Below the pieces are notes generated by a model. It made no database searches, was not told where the DNA came from, and worked only from the letters and a program-made list of their open reading frames with translations. A DNA stretch of 64,000 bases from Timema cristinae (lineage: Eukaryota; Arthropoda; Insecta; Phasmatodea; Timematidae). The stretch covers positions 32,327,397 to 32,391,396 of the forward strand of contig JBCFYV010000012.1 in assembly GCA_039000515.1 (NCBI GenBank), read 5' to 3'. Numbering within the stretch: position 1 is the stretch's first letter; every line of letters starts with the position of its first letter. This document shows positions 22,220 to 34,390 of the stretch, in pieces. The translations under genes and the position numbers were made by a program.

Positions 22220-22399
22220 ATTTTTACTCTTCGGCAAATATTAGATATATAGTGAGAGTACAACATAACTGTACATCAATTATACATATATTTTTAAAAG
22301 GCCTAATAAGTTAAAAGAAACAAATTATATAAATTCTAGCTAAGTTTGGGCTACCTACGAAAAAAACTTGTCAAGCTTATTGAGTTTGTTTGACAGATA

Positions 22400-22940
22400 A
22401 GCTTGACAGGGTACGGGTTTGGATTTCATTTATCAGTTACTCTTGAAATTATTCATAATGGATTCAAACAAGGAGATGCACTTTCCCCATACTTTTTAAT
22501 CAGCCTAGAATTTGTTTTTAGGGTAATGCAAGAGAGTAGGGATGGGTTGAAATTAAACGTTAGAATTCAGTAACTAGAGAAATTTTATTAGACGTGAACA
22601 ATGAAAGGACTAAGTATAATCACAAAAACAAAAAAAGATTGAGGGCGATAATCTAGAGATTACTGCTAGCAACATAGCATTTGACATGAATAATGAGTTT
22701 AAATATTTAGGAACAAATTAAACTAGCAATAACGATATTAAATTAGAAATTAAGAAAAAAAAGAAACAGTCATAAATGCTTGCTACTACTAGATCAGTAA
22801 GTTGTTGACATCTCGCATGCTGTCAGGTAATGTAAAGCTCATAATATACAAAAAAATAAATAGTTTTACGGTTTCTGGATGGAGCTAGATCACGATAGAT
22901 AAGTGTGGCAATGAACTTTCGAGATCCTAATGCCATATAG
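22400..22940 (+). pseudogene. Non-LTR reverse transcriptase relic (RTE-like)
   Basis: One frame reads NGFKQGDALSPYFLISLEFV, the conserved N-G-x-x-Q-G-D-x-L-S-P motif of LINE reverse transcriptases. Further on, in another frame, comes NNEFKYLGT followed by a region like NNDIKLEIKK, which matches the thumb segment of RTE-type elements. Stops and a large deletion remove the Y-x-DD box. A microsatellite (ATT)n follows at about 22950-22980. Clade assignment is tentative. Confidence 0.6.
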
Positions 22941-24959
22941 ATTAAGTAAGCTATTATTATTATTATTATTATTATTATTAGGTGTCTGTCTTACGACAGG
23001 TCCATTCTTTTGTCAGTGCATTTAGACCTTAATGCCCTGTCTTCTGCCTCCTACTTGAGCTCCCAAAATTATCTTCTTTCCTTCAAATCATTTAATACTG
23101 TGCCCGATCCAGTTTGCTTTGTACCGACTACACTTTTGTGAGCATTTTACGACAGTATATTACATATTTATGTCAATGATGTTAATTGTATGAGGTAGTT
23201 TTTATCTATCTATAAAGTAGTTTTTTATTTTAATCAATTAAAACACTGCCACACATCAAACATAATTAGCGACTATTCAAACCAATTATTAAAGTGTCGT
23301 TATATTCAATTTAATGTTATATACCCATACTTGTGGCCAGATGGTATAAGGCGTTAGATACACATTTAATTAGGTCATCGTTGATAGGCACCTAGATAAA
23401 GATAAGATATAGTTTGTAAAAGAAAAATAGATTTTTTTTTTGCCTACACAAGATAATAATGATGAAAAATAGTTTTACAAAATGTAAAAATTGGTTGGAA
23501 TGTAATACAAATCAGAATATTCAATTAAATATTTAAAAAAAATCATTTTTATACAGTTTTTGAAAATAAAATATGTACACAGCAAGATAACGCGAAAGAA
23601 TTTTTAAAAACAAGTAAAAATACAAATCCAGAATAAGAGGGGTTACATTCAATTTAGAAAATAAGATTTAAGCTTTGTAATTCACATATTAAATTAACAA
23701 AGTTTAAATCTTCATTTCTAATTTTAAGTTATAACAGCTCTACTTGGGTTTGTATTTATAATTGATTTTTAATTGGACTCGTGTTATTATGATGAGTCTA
23801 TATTTTAATTCAAAAAATTATTTTAAATATTTTAAAATTTAAAATTTAATGTTATGATTTCTCTTAAATTCCAATAATTCAATCCTTACTTTTTTGTACA
23901 AATACTCATCATTCTTATTTTATGTAATCTAATACATTTCTATTTCCTTACTTATAAACCTTTTTAGAATACCTTTTAAAATGTCACCTAGTTCAGGATT
24001 TGAATTTCAGTTGTACGCATTTAAGATGGTTTTCCAATTGTGGTTTTCTAATTTTTCACATCTTACCCACCTGGACTATCCGCATTCAACAGTGCTATAC
24101 GGGTAATGAAAAGGGGTGAAGATGGTATTGTTTAAATAAAATGTACCATAGTTTGCACAAATTATAGTAGGACATTATTTAGCAAAAAAAAACCTCAGTA
24201 CACCTGACCGGGATTCTCAGATGAGTCACAAACGGAAGAAAAGCCTATGTGTCCGAAGCACTAGGATTGCACCTATTGAAACTATTATTATTGAATCCAA
24301 TCAAAATAGTGGGGAAAGTATGCTTTTATATTTAAGCCAATATGAAATACATGTAAAACATTTCAAATAAATTATATACTATTTCATATGGTTGCAGTTG
24401 CTCGAGCAAAACAATTTTGTTTTAACTTCAGCATTTGGCATTTCTTCTTTCCTTTTGTTCTCTCTTTCTGGATCTTTGCTACGCAATAACTGTCAAATGC
24501 ATGAAGAAATTTTCACTACATTTTTCAGGGATATTCTTAGAACCAGGCCAAACCATTTATGTAAAGGGTTTTTCTATTTTATTGCCCGTTTCAAAATGGT
24601 AACCACTCGAAAATTTGTCTGTTTGTTACACTATAACTGCCAAATTGTTGACCAATTTTAACAAAATTTAGTAGGTGTATTCTTTGAGCCTAGTTCGAAC
24701 GATTGTATAGCAATCCATTTAAATGTTGCGGTCAATAAAAAGGATTTTTGTTTATAATTCATCTCAAGTGATTTGAGTTTTATAATTCCAAGCAATCAAT
24801 CGAGTACATAGGGTGAATGTTTTAGAAAAAATTGACATATATTACGAGACTGACATATTAACTGCGTGACAAGAAATATATTCTCTATGAATATAATTCA
24901 TTTTTGAATAAAGTATTAATAATTGTTTTCTGTCTAACTTCTTCATAAAGAAAAAAATA
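22941..24959. other. No gene seen; (ATT)n and SINE relics
   Basis: There is (ATT)n at about 22950-22980. A diverged minus-strand SINE-A piece lies near 24080-24240 (read in plus as CCTCAGTACACCTGACCGGG). The plus-strand frame at 24392-24661 has no recognisable domain and no clear start context. Confidence 0.4.
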
Positions 24960-27058
24960 CAGTGAAACCTGTTTAACTGGGATCTAAGGGACCTAACATT
25001 TTTTTAAAAATCACTTATAGAGGTTTTTCATTTATCCATTTCCCAAATAAGCAGGTTAACATGACAATTGTCTTAATTATAAAGGGTCCCACTATGAGAG
25101 GTCGAAATGTATATTTATCATATAAAGAGGTGGAAATGTTTATACTTGTACTGTACATACAAATGTAAAAGAAATGTATATTTCATGTTGCACAATTTTT
25201 ATTAAAAAAAATTATGTCTTTAAAAAATCAGTGATATTAGTTTGTATTAGATTGTTAGTTGCTTTAAGGTGTTTCTCCATAGTATAAATTTGATCAAATA
25301 TGTCAGGATTATTAATATTATGACATCTCAAATATTTATGTAAAGTTTCTAAGGCTTTTTCTGCGTCACGCTTTGATACTCTCTCTAAAGGCTCTTCACA
25401 AGTTTCACAACCCTCTCTTCTTCTTCTTCTTCTTCTTTCTATCTCTAAGAACTCAGAAATAATGTCGTCGTCAGTGAGCTCTTCCGATACTAGTACATAC
25501 GTCACGCACAAAATCCTCAAAAGTAGGCTGCTGGTAATTTTCATTGCTACTACGAGCGGCATAATCTGGTTCCATTCTGCAAGTGTATCACAGTTCTCTT
25601 CCTCCTCTTGTAAGCTTTCAGGTTCCGGTTCATCCGTCCCTTTGAATCCATCTTTTTTGAAGCAGTTACTAATGGTGGTATTGCTCACACAAAACCAAGC
25701 TTTTCCCGCAAATCTCATTGCCTGGAGGATGTTAATTTCAAGGATTTTATTCTCTTCTATAGATTTAAGAACATATTGTACGACTTCTTTTCTGTAGTAA
25801 ACTTTAAAGTTGTTGATAACACCTTGATCCATTGGCTGTAATTTACTTGTAGTATTGGCAGGTAAATACAATAATTTAACGTAGCCTAATTTGGGCATAT
25901 TATTATAGAGCTGTGCAGTTATCAACAAATAAAAACAATTTTTCTTTTTTGGGCCTTCATATTGGCGTTCACTTTTTTCAACCAATCCGCGAATAAATCT
26001 GATGTCATCCAGGCCTTTTTATTGTTTTGATAACTAACAGGCAAAGTTTTGATACCTTTGAAGCATCTTGGATTTTTTGATTTCCCAATTAAGAGAAGTG
26101 GCAGTTTTCAGTTCCATACATATTTGCACACACAAGCACAGTAATTCTATCTTTGCTCAATTTACCACCATGGCAAGGCTGACCTTTGATTGTAAAAGTT
26201 TTATCCGGAAGACACTTGTAGAATAAGCCCACTTCATCAGCATTGAAGACGTTATAGGGTGAAAAATCATATAATAAAGTTGGAAGATTTTTAATCCCCT
26301 GATTACATTCATTGTTGTCCACAGCATTGCTCTCTTCACAAACATTTTTGAAAAGGATATCGTTCCTTCTCTTAAAGTCCTCCAACCACCCATTACTGCC
26401 AGAAAAATTATCAATACGCACTTACTCACAAATTCTCGAGCTTTCTCCTTAATCACTGGGCCGCTTATTGGAATGTTTTTATTCCGTACCTGTTTCATCC
26501 ATGTCAAGAGACATTTTTCAAGTTCAGGATACTCTGATGATCGTAGTCATTTTAGTTTTTCTTTTCCGTCAATACACTGAGAACGTATTTTCTCATTATT
26601 TTGAATAATTCTATAAAGAGTTGACTTTGGTAAGTTAAACTCGGTGCACAGTTCGTCACGCGACTTTTCACTATCATATTCCAATTATAACTTTAATTTA
26701 TCAGTGGATGTTAGAGAATTACACTTTCGTTTCGACATTTTTTGCACTGGTATTCACTCGTTTCTCGTACAAATTCTTAAATAGTACTGATAAACAAAGC
26801 AAGTATGGAATAAATTAGACTGTTTGTAAACAAGCGTGTCATTACTTGTCTAAGCCTGATAAATTGTCTCACTTATACGGGTTATTGAGCTACCAAGTCC
26901 CAACATAGAAAAAATCTATGAAATCTAATCTCAGTTAACAAGGTCTGAAAATTCCCCGTAACAGAGGTATTTTAATGCAAAAGTGGCGGGACCTCATTGT
27001 AATTATCAATAACAGAGGTTTCTCACATATCCAGGCCCCGGTTAAACAGGTTTCACTG
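24960..27058 (-). mobile_element. Tigger/pogo DNA transposon, full length
   Basis: Both ends are intact: CAGTGAAACCTGTTTAAC at 24960 and the same 18 bases on the opposite strand ending at 27058. Each is flanked by TA (24958-24959 and 27059-27060), the Tc1/mariner-type target duplication. The body contains one transposase gene on the minus strand. The length, about 2.1 kb, suits a complete Tigger-like element. Frameshifts and stops in the gene make it non-autonomous now. Confidence 0.9.
25212..26738 (-). pseudogene. Tigger/pogo (Jerky-like) transposase, inactivated
   Basis: The ATG at 26738 starts MSKRKCNSLTSTDKLKL, a CENP-B-like N-terminal helix-turn-helix. A stop follows at about codon 18 and another near 26545. 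The middle region carries a second DNA-binding segment (WLEDFKRRNDI, 26421-26380) and then the DDE domain. The first acidic residue is in FNADEVGLFYKCLP, the second in VDNC near 25930 (in a different frame from what follows), and the third in LQPMDQGVI (25840-25810). The conserved AWMTSDLF segment lies near 26010. The C-terminus has acidic and basic runs, with an arginine cluster coded by (TCT)n near 25420. At least three frame changes are needed to read the whole protein. The enzyme would cut and paste its own TIRs. The three catalytic aspartates remain visible, so decay is moderate. Confidence 0.85.
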
Positions 27059-27710
27059 TATATACTTGAAATTCAAGGAGAAATTTCAACTTTAAATTCA
27101 CGAATAAAACTTTAGACTGGAGCAACGATAACAACATGGAGGGAGTGAGGTATACGGTTCCTAGAACCACTAGTGTAAATAGTATAGCATAGTTAAAATA
27201 TTGAATGTCATTGTAATTAGAAAAATATTATATTTTTTATTGCCGGAAACGCTAATTGGGAGGTCAGTGGTAAAGCAATGGAAATGGCGACTGGGCATTT
27301 TGACGTCATACCACTTGCTCGCAACGTTCCACCGGATCTGTTCAGTTAACTTGGAAACACAAGACGCTGTGTTGTTTACTTAAAACTTCTTTCTTGCTTC
27401 AATTAACATATTAATGTTTCTTGCAATTTATAAGTCCTCGTGTTTAGGCACTTTAATGCTCGAAACATTTTTCACATTAGCAAATCTTGCTGCAGCCACA
27501 ACATAACATGTATCAATTATATAATTTCTGAATTTGTCTATTTTAAAGGTGGCTGTCATGGTAAATATAAGTATATTGTAGCTTAATAATATAAGGGATT
27601 TTTTATCTCCATACAATCCAAACACTATGCCAATCAAAATCAATAAATCACATAAAATAAGTTAATTAGTTTATGTGAATGTGTCTCCCTAAAATGTCAT
27701 TATACCCCGG
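27059..27710. other. No gene seen
   Basis: There are only short frames without domain signals. The plus frame at 27201-27383 and the minus frame at 27428-27643 show no splice or family support. Confidence 0.4.
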
Positions 27711-28005
27711 CCCTTTGAGTCCTCTTGATGCCATTGTTCAGAATCCTCTTTGAGATCATTGGAATCTCTTTATATTGCTTTCCCCCTGAGATCGTTGGAC
27801 CCCCATGATATTATTGTATTCCCTTTAGATCGTAGGACCTCCTATCTTTGCATACTCTTTTGATCGTTGCACACCCTTGGGATCGTTCTACCTCCTTGAG
27901 GTAGTTTGATTCCCTTAAGATCATTGAACACCCTAGGATTATTTGTAACTGCCTGAGATCGTTGTATCCCTTTAGTTCATTAGTTCCCCTTTAGTTGTTT
28001 GGAAC
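27711..28005. repeat. Degenerate minisatellite, about 24-bp unit
   Basis: About a dozen units resemble CCCTTGAGATCGTTGGAA, with variable spacing of 21-27 bases. GATCGTT or GATCATT recurs at regular steps through the stretch. Divergence is high, so the array is old. Confidence 0.65.
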
Positions 28006-28387
28006 CTTCACTTTATTTTAATATTCTAAGATAACACATAAATAGCACACACAAACTCAATACGTATCAATGCCAATTTATCTTTAAATTAAAATAATTA
28101 ATTTATTTTTTTAATTACAATATAAATGATCTTAGAAACCAATATCACAGTAAGAATGTTTTTACAGCTGGTTTATTTTATTGTTTGGACAGATTGGACA
28201 AAAACCGATAACAACTCTGTCTGGCCTAGAAAGCTAGTCGCCGCTTTCAACTGGCTTGTTGTAACTTGCCACAATGTGGCTATGCACCCATCCTCTTTTC
28301 TAATGAGTGTTATTGCATTATTTTAAATTCATTTTGTTAATAATTTAAAATTAGTACCAGCACAACTCAAAATTGTACATTCATTAC

Positions 28388-28660
28388 CGTTTCCCGCCTG
28401 TGGACTGGGTCAGTTTTTTTTTATACAAGCCATATATTTTCCACTAACGGCTTTCTAGGCCTGTCCTAGCTCATATGCCTTATAATTCAACTCAAGACTA
28501 GGACAGGCACAACACCCAGCCTCCGGCCGTTAATTCCTCACTGTGAGAGGGTAAAACCACATTTCACGAATGATACATTTTTCGGCCATGTCAATAATCG
28601 AACCCAGGAACCTTTGCTCAGTAGACAGACACGCTACCAACTGAGCTAAGGTGTCGGATT
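28388..28660 (-). repeat. tRNA-derived SINE, family C, full length
   Basis: On the minus strand the head reads CTTAGCTCAGTTGGTAGCGT, followed by a B box (GGGTTCGATTATTG) and a body ending in GCCTGTGG-type sequence (plus strand 28396). Upstream of the head, at 28650-28690, lies the TAATCC hairpin word also seen at 16140. This is the best copy in the window. Confidence 0.75.
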
Positions 28661-29027
28661 ACAACTCCTAGGGCCATAGTGTAATCCGTCTAGGAAATAC
28701 TTTTATATCTCAGGGTAAAGGTAATGTACTTCTAGGCTGTGCTAAAATAGTTTAAAAACTTGTACTAGCAATCACGCTGTCTAAAGCATCAGGCTCGAAA
28801 TAAACTAGATCGATGTGTGAGGATAAGGTCAAAGATCAAATCCCAGCTAGGAGTATGGAAAAGGAAGGATGGAGGAAGAAATCAAATTTATCAGAGTCAT
28901 TTTACCATCCCCTAACCAGTCTTAGCAACCCCTTTATCACCCCAGATATTAAGACGTTAAATAACCCACGAGTTCCATGCTTCTATTCTAACTACCTGTC
29001 TGGGCTATCCTCATATTTACATTAATA

Positions 29028-29175
29028 GAATAAGGGGGTACGAAGATATAATTTAGAGAAAGTGTGTCAACAATCGCATAGAGGGTTTGATGGAAACCAT
29101 CTAGAAAAATCACCCTTAAAACACCCAGGTAGGATTCTAACGCTGACCTCTCTAGAACCGGAAAACAAGACCAAT
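29028..29175 (-). repeat. SINE family A relic
   Basis: Minus-strand remnant with the body (read in plus as GATGGAAACCATCTAGAAAA) and a degenerate head ending near 29175. It supplies the first half of the open frame at 29062-29376, so that frame is not a gene start. Confidence 0.5.
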
Positions 29176-29526
29176 CGAGGAGGTCATTTTAATCCTCGTG
29201 CCTACTGTGTATGCTTATTGGTATTCTTGGTGGTAGTTCGGGCAGCACCAGTTTCGACCAGAGACGCGAGTTTTGTGGACGCGAGTCGAGGACGCTTGCG
29301 TGGAGATTTAAAACCCGGTCGTAATGTAAATTGTAGTAATGCTATTAGCGACAAGTGGTTGACGAGCTGTAATTGAGGGAGGCTGAGCTCCGACTCACTG
29401 ACTCTTTTGAGAGATTCACAACCTCATTCAACCCTTTCCCGTTACCCTATGGGATATTCCGCCTAGGCCCAAGGGACGTGGGGCTAACCCATTTGTATGT
29501 GATAATCTAAGTGATCAAAATACGAG

Positions 29527-29718
29527 TATGTCATTTTCGAGGTATGGCAAGAATAGCTTAGGTATAATGAGTGCACGAAGTATGACATTGTGGAGGTATG
29601 GCAAGAATAGCTAGGGTATAATGAGTGCACGAAGTATGACATTGTGGAGGTATGGCAAGAATAGCTAGGGTATAATGAGTGCACGAAGTATGACATTGTG
29701 GAGGTATGGCAAGAATAA
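29527..29718. repeat. 54-bp minisatellite, 3.5 units
   Basis: Units at 29527, 29581 and 29635 are each 54 bp, plus a 30-bp partial. Units 2 and 3 appear identical, so the last expansion is recent. The period is a multiple of three, which keeps a minus-strand frame open with an 18-residue repeat. Translation is not implied. Confidence 0.9.
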
Positions 29719-30049
29719 CATCTACCTATGTTGATGCTGTATTTCATTGGATATATCCTGAACTGAAAGCAATACTAATCAATAGGCTGTGGATTTTGCA
29801 TAATATGAGCATATTTTTACCTTTGTTGATATCGAAATGCCCGATTTACAAACATTTATTTTATGCAACATATAACAAACCTATCTTGTTTTATGGTGCA
29901 TATTAATGCATATTTTCACTGCATATAAATGCGTAGAATCAGTAGTTTAAAATAACATTTCCTAAACTGTAAAGACCAATTTTGAACCCCTAGCAGATGT
30001 TTAGCTCAATTTATTTAGGTTATTTACAACTTACCATGTAGAGTGATTT

Positions 30050-30575
30050 GGGTAGGTAGTGCAATGGCTAACGATGCTCGTTGAGCAAGCTGTCCAACTT
30101 TCAGCATTATTCTTGGTGATGGAATTTGAGAGAAGCACTGGATACAGGAGGAAAATGGAGAATGGTTGTGACTGGTTGGCTGTATATCTTGAGTTTGCCG
30201 AATGCTATAGATCTAACTAGCATCAAATTTGCATTCAGCGCTTGTGAGAATAATGAGCTTCAAGATGACATTGTATTCATACATTTACACTCTGGAACTT
30301 TTCCTGACACCATCACCAAGCTTGAAACACTAGGTTTACAACTATTGGAATATTTGGAGCTTTACAAATAATTAATTAGATATTATCGTACCGGGTAGAG
30401 CTAGGAGGGCCAGAGCAGATAGATACATTTTAAATCATATTTTAATTTAAAGAAATGCAAGCTTCAATGTTTTGAAAATAGTTGGCTAACTTCTTCAGGG
30501 GGAACACAGAGGAAGTGACAGAGTATAGCCCAACAGAGATGGTCAGCTAATCAGAACCACTATCAGTAAGCTGTT
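30050..30575 (+). pseudogene. hAT-related transposase relic (CGGBP1-like type)
   Basis: A frame ending at 30371 contains DDIVFIHLHSGTFPDTITKL followed by ETLGLQLLEYLEL. This is the pattern of an invertebrate hAT-derived family in which an I-x-x-L-E-x-x-G-L-x-L segment precedes a basic linker. Downstream, in shifted frames, come segments like RYILNHIL and SFNVLK (30415-30475) and EEVTEYSPTEMVS (30510-30550). These fit the family's order just before its dimerisation region, which is lost. No ATG is evident. The call rests on recalled family order and is moderate. Confidence 0.45.
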
Positions 30576-32014
30576 GTTATTTATAATTTTACAATATCAT
30601 TTAAAATGTGGTCCTTGTCGTTTTGTTTGAATGTATTTGTGTTTATTTGCACATTTCTTCAGTTTTAAGCACTTAATTGCATTAACATTTTGCCAGTTTT
30701 TCGTGCATATAAATTCTCAGCATACTCAACTATGTCGAAAATCTGTTACATATATTGCTTGATGTTCCAATCTCACTGTGTGAGGCGGAAATGTAATTCG
30801 GTTATTTACGTCACCTTAAAACATACTTATTGAGCAGAATGTTTAAGAGACGCATTAATAATGTGGCTGTGTGCAAATTGCGTAAGGATTATTGGGCGTA
30901 ATCAATATTCACGAGCTTATGGACTAGCTTTTTTTTTAATTTAGTGAACGAACAAAGGTGTTTGGTGAAGCAAATGCGTATTTAAAATAAGTGCTCTATT
31001 CTGTTTTATTCGTAGTGTAAATGTATTTTAAATCTCATGTAAGTATTTAATCCAAAAGTTGTTTTTTTAATGTGATACACTATGGCATTAATGCCATAAT
31101 TCTTATTCATTATTTAATACAGAATTAGTAACTCCTGCAGTTAGGTCTTTACTTATTTAAATGTTGAACAACATATAGAAAAAGTGTGGCATCTGAATCT
31201 GAGGTGCAATATAATTATTGAATTTATGTTTATCTGAGACAGACCAAGGCATAGAAAAAAAAGGGGAAGGGTGTCTAGGGATTCCGGACATTTACATATA
31301 AAAACACGTAATGGTTTTTTTTTACTTTTACTATAGTTATAATTTTATATATCATCAACCAAATACTGGTTAATATTTTAATACTCACCTTCAATATTAA
31401 CTTTGTAAAGCTTCCGATTGTAAAATTAGCTCTGTCAACATTTCAAATGCCTTTATTTCTCTACATTCAATATGTTATTGGAAAACAAAGGGTGTTTTTG
31501 GAATGAGCTGAGCAAGTGGGATCCAAGAAAAGGAGACAAACATTTGTGCTATCCCCTGTAAAATCCTAATTGAGGAATCAACAAAAGGAAAGCTCAGCTT
31601 AATTTTTTAAATTTTTTTTATCAGCTGTGGAGTTTGTAGCTAATAAAAATAGATTACCCTTCCCCACCTATTCTTTCAACACATATACTTACGAATCAAA
31701 TAGCCAAAACTATTATTTATTTATTAGTGAGGATTACTCCAACTAGATATCATATTCTGAGAATTGAAAAATGACACCTGGAAATTATGATCACGAGCTA
31801 TCAGGTAACGCAGCCACCTTCGACTCAGAGTTTGCTTCATGCTGCCATTTGTACAATTATTATAATTGTAAGGGATCGCATATTTAAGTATCAAATAGCC
31901 AAAGCTACTATTTATCATAATAAAATCACACATTTGTAACCGACGATTTCCGTACGTCCATCACAGACTCTGCCTTAAAACATGAGTGAAGAATGACCCT
32001 GAGCAAGGGACGAT
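30576..32014. other. No gene seen; AT-rich
   Basis: There is no domain, repeat or RNA signal that I can support. Confidence 0.4.
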
Positions 32015-32087
32015 TCCTGGATAGCTCGGTAGTTAGAGCATTGGTGTGCTAGGTCAAAGGTCCCGGGTTCGATTCCTGTGTCCAGGT
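32015..32087 (+). ncRNA. tRNA-like sequence (tRNA pseudogene or SINE head)
   Basis: The 73-nt segment folds as a cloverleaf. The acceptor TCCTGGA pairs with TCCAGGT except at the outer base. The D stem is GCTC/GAGC. The anticodon stem is weak and has two G-T pairs, around the loop GTGCTAG (anticodon GCT, serine-like). The T arm has TTCGATT but a stem with one mismatch. The weak stems and the many SINE heads in the window argue for a tRNA-derived repeat rather than a working tRNA. Confidence 0.5.
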
Positions 32088-33016
32088 GTCCTTTTTCAAT
32101 TTTCTGAACATCAACTTACGCAAAACATTACTTTGTAACTATGTAAAGTTTAAAATCTTACATAAAATTTTAACAGCATTGCTAATTTATACAAGGTTGT
32201 GAAAGGTTGTGTTAAGAGAAGGGAATCAGTGGTAAAATAGTATTGGCCTGTTGCTAAGATAATAATAGTGTTAGTTACATAAAAAAATATGTCAAATCTT
32301 AAACAAATTAAACAGACGCTTGACACATGGTTAGTAAAAGAACCACCAGTAGAAACTATTCCTCACGTGACACCAAAAGAGTTGAGTTTTTTTTGTTATT
32401 TCCTCACATTTCACTTTTCCTCACATTTCACTTCTTATACTGTTATACGTATAAGTAGGTTACTAATTACGGTACTGTTGTAATAATGATAAGGGTAGAT
32501 TTAAAGGAAGTGTACTCGCATTTACATGGGCAAGAGTGGGAAACCATTTAGGAAAAGCAACCTTCAGTACACACGGCCGTGATTCAAAAGTATCATGACA
32601 ATGCTGCTAATATTAACAATATTATAGGGCCTATTCACTAATGTGTAAGTTTTAAAATAACAATATTATTATATAAATTTTGTTTACAAAACTCTTTATT
32701 CTTTTTGGAGATATCTGGTTTTACTTTCTCGTATTATGTGATAAAATAATGTAATCGTGACAAAAATTCGACCTTGAGATTATGATAAATATTGACATTT
32801 AATGTACCACCAAACCCAAAATAGTGTATCTAGAAATGCTGTGTGTCCCTCGGTTTGTCTGTCTGTGCCGGGCACCACAGAAAAAGTGGTTTGATGGATT
32901 TTGTTCAAATTTGATACTTAGGCATTATTTGGTTAAGCCGTTTTATTAATTTTCTATTCTAGTTCTTGAAGTAAGGGTTTTTTTGATAGCTATGTTGGAA
33001 AAATTTGAAATTTCTC

Positions 33017-33362
33017 GAAAATGGTTCTAACAATTTGTTTAAAATAGGTATCTGGGGTGTATTTTACATTACAAATAATACTGTATACATATTTTTTGAG
33101 AGAAAATTCGTTTAAGGATAATTTACAAACGACTAATATTTGTAAATTGTATGCTGCTCGAAATTTCCCTATGATTTTGTTTAAAATACTTATCATAGGA
33201 GGGATTTACATTATGAATAGAACTGTATACTTTTTTTCCAAGAAAAATTGATTTATAGGTAGTTTACAAATGACTATTATGTTTTTAATTCAAAATACTT
33301 CAAAAATTGTTTTAACGTTTTTGTTAAAATTGGATATCTAGGCAGTGTTTACATTATAAATA
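33017..33362. repeat. 142-bp tandem repeat, about 2.4 units
   Basis: Units begin near 33017, 33159 and 33301 with an A-rich core, then TTTGTTTAAAAT, then TTTACATTA, and end in TTTACAAACGACTAATAT-type sequence. The third unit is cut at 33364 by a small MITE-like segment. Confidence 0.7.
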
Positions 33363-33364
33363 GT

Positions 33365-33531
33365 AAGGGCGTAGAAAGGCCAGGATCGAGGAGTTGGGGG
33401 TTCCAGACCCCCCATGTAATTTGATACACCCCATAGGAGGGCCCATATATACGTATACAAAATTTATAGGCTAAAGTTATAGTAAGATTTTCTAGCGGAC
33501 CCCCTTGGAAAAAATATATTTCTATGCCCTT
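33365..33531. mobile_element. Small MITE-like element
   Basis: The ends AAGGGCGTAGAAA and, from the right, AAGGGCATAGAAA form a 13-bp inverted repeat with one mismatch. Length is 167 bp. No target duplication is clear. It interrupts the 142-bp tandem repeat. Confidence 0.5.
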
Positions 33532-33721
33532 GGAGACAGACTATCTTGGCTTCGAAGCTTTGTCTTTAATGGATAATGCTAGTGTAATAATCTACTCTGC
33601 CAAAAGTGCATTGACTCAAAATGTGCAGTAATATCTAGAACAAATAAACATTTGTCAAGGCTATTTTCCTAAAAGTTTCGTCACTTTGTGTACCAGTAGG
33701 GCTACCGATAAATAATAGATT

Positions 33722-34026
33722 TTATTTATTTATTTAAGTTATTTCACTTGCACTTTATGAATCGACTGATTACATCAGCACATGAGAATTTCTCTGATCG
33801 AGAATGAAAGGGCCTACTAATTTTGCCGGTAAAGATTTTTTTCACACATCTTCCAAGGTTCTTTTACATGCCTCAGTTGACATGGGACCGACGGCTTTAC
33901 TTCCCTTCCGAGGAAGTTGTGCTACGGATTTTTATCGTCAAGAAAAATCCGTCAACCCCGGCTGAATTTGAACCAAAGAGTATCGGGTCTTGAGACGAGT
34001 ACTTTACCTTAAGGCCACTGAGGTCA
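33722..34026 (-). repeat. tRNA-derived SINE, family E
   Basis: On the minus strand a head like GACCTCAGTGGCCTTAAGGT is followed by a degenerate B box (GGTTCAAATTCAG) and a body containing GATAAAAATCCGTAGC. Another copy, split by an insertion, is at 45115-45326 plus 46264-46382. A 3' fragment lies at about 60610-60680. Confidence 0.7.
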
Positions 34027-34109
34027 AAAATAAATAAAAGAGATAACACTGCTGGAGTAAACAGATCCGTTTCGCTAGTCACCCGCTGCACAGTTGAGCC
34101 AAATCCCGA

Positions 34110-34390
34110 AAAGCTGGCCAAAATACGAAAATTGTATTCAATTTGTATGAAATTTAGTACATAGGGCGTTTAAAGGGCACTGACTACGAATCTAAAGTCA
34201 GAATTAAAAAAACAAAATGGTGGACCTATTATGGCGGTTCTATATTCATAAAAGCTAGATAAAATATGAAAATATTATTCATTTTGTACGAAACTTGGTA
34301 CCTAGGGGTTTTCGAGGTCACTGATTACGAAACTGAAGTAAAAATTGCTAAATAATAAAATGATGGATCCAATATGGTGAACATAAATGT
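34110..34390. repeat. 141-bp tandem duplication inside the Transib-like element
   Basis: Two units start with AAAGCT(G/A) at 34110 and 34251 and share TTTGTA(T/C)GAAA and CACTGA(C/T)TACGAA. They lie just inside the left terminal repeat, and the unit overlaps the inner part of that terminal repeat. Confidence 0.65.

Noticed and set aside
29062..29376. Plus-strand 104-codon frame with a hydrophobic stretch
   Set aside because: The first half is SINE-derived and there is no ATG before the hydrophobic segment; no supporting splice pair was found.
29484..29747. Minus-strand frame with 18-residue repeats
   Set aside because: Explained by the 54-bp minisatellite; no start context or neighbouring exon.
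32015..32087. Working tRNA-Ser (GCT) gene
   Set aside because: The acceptor and T stems have mismatches and the anticodon stem is weak; the window is full of tRNA-derived SINEs.
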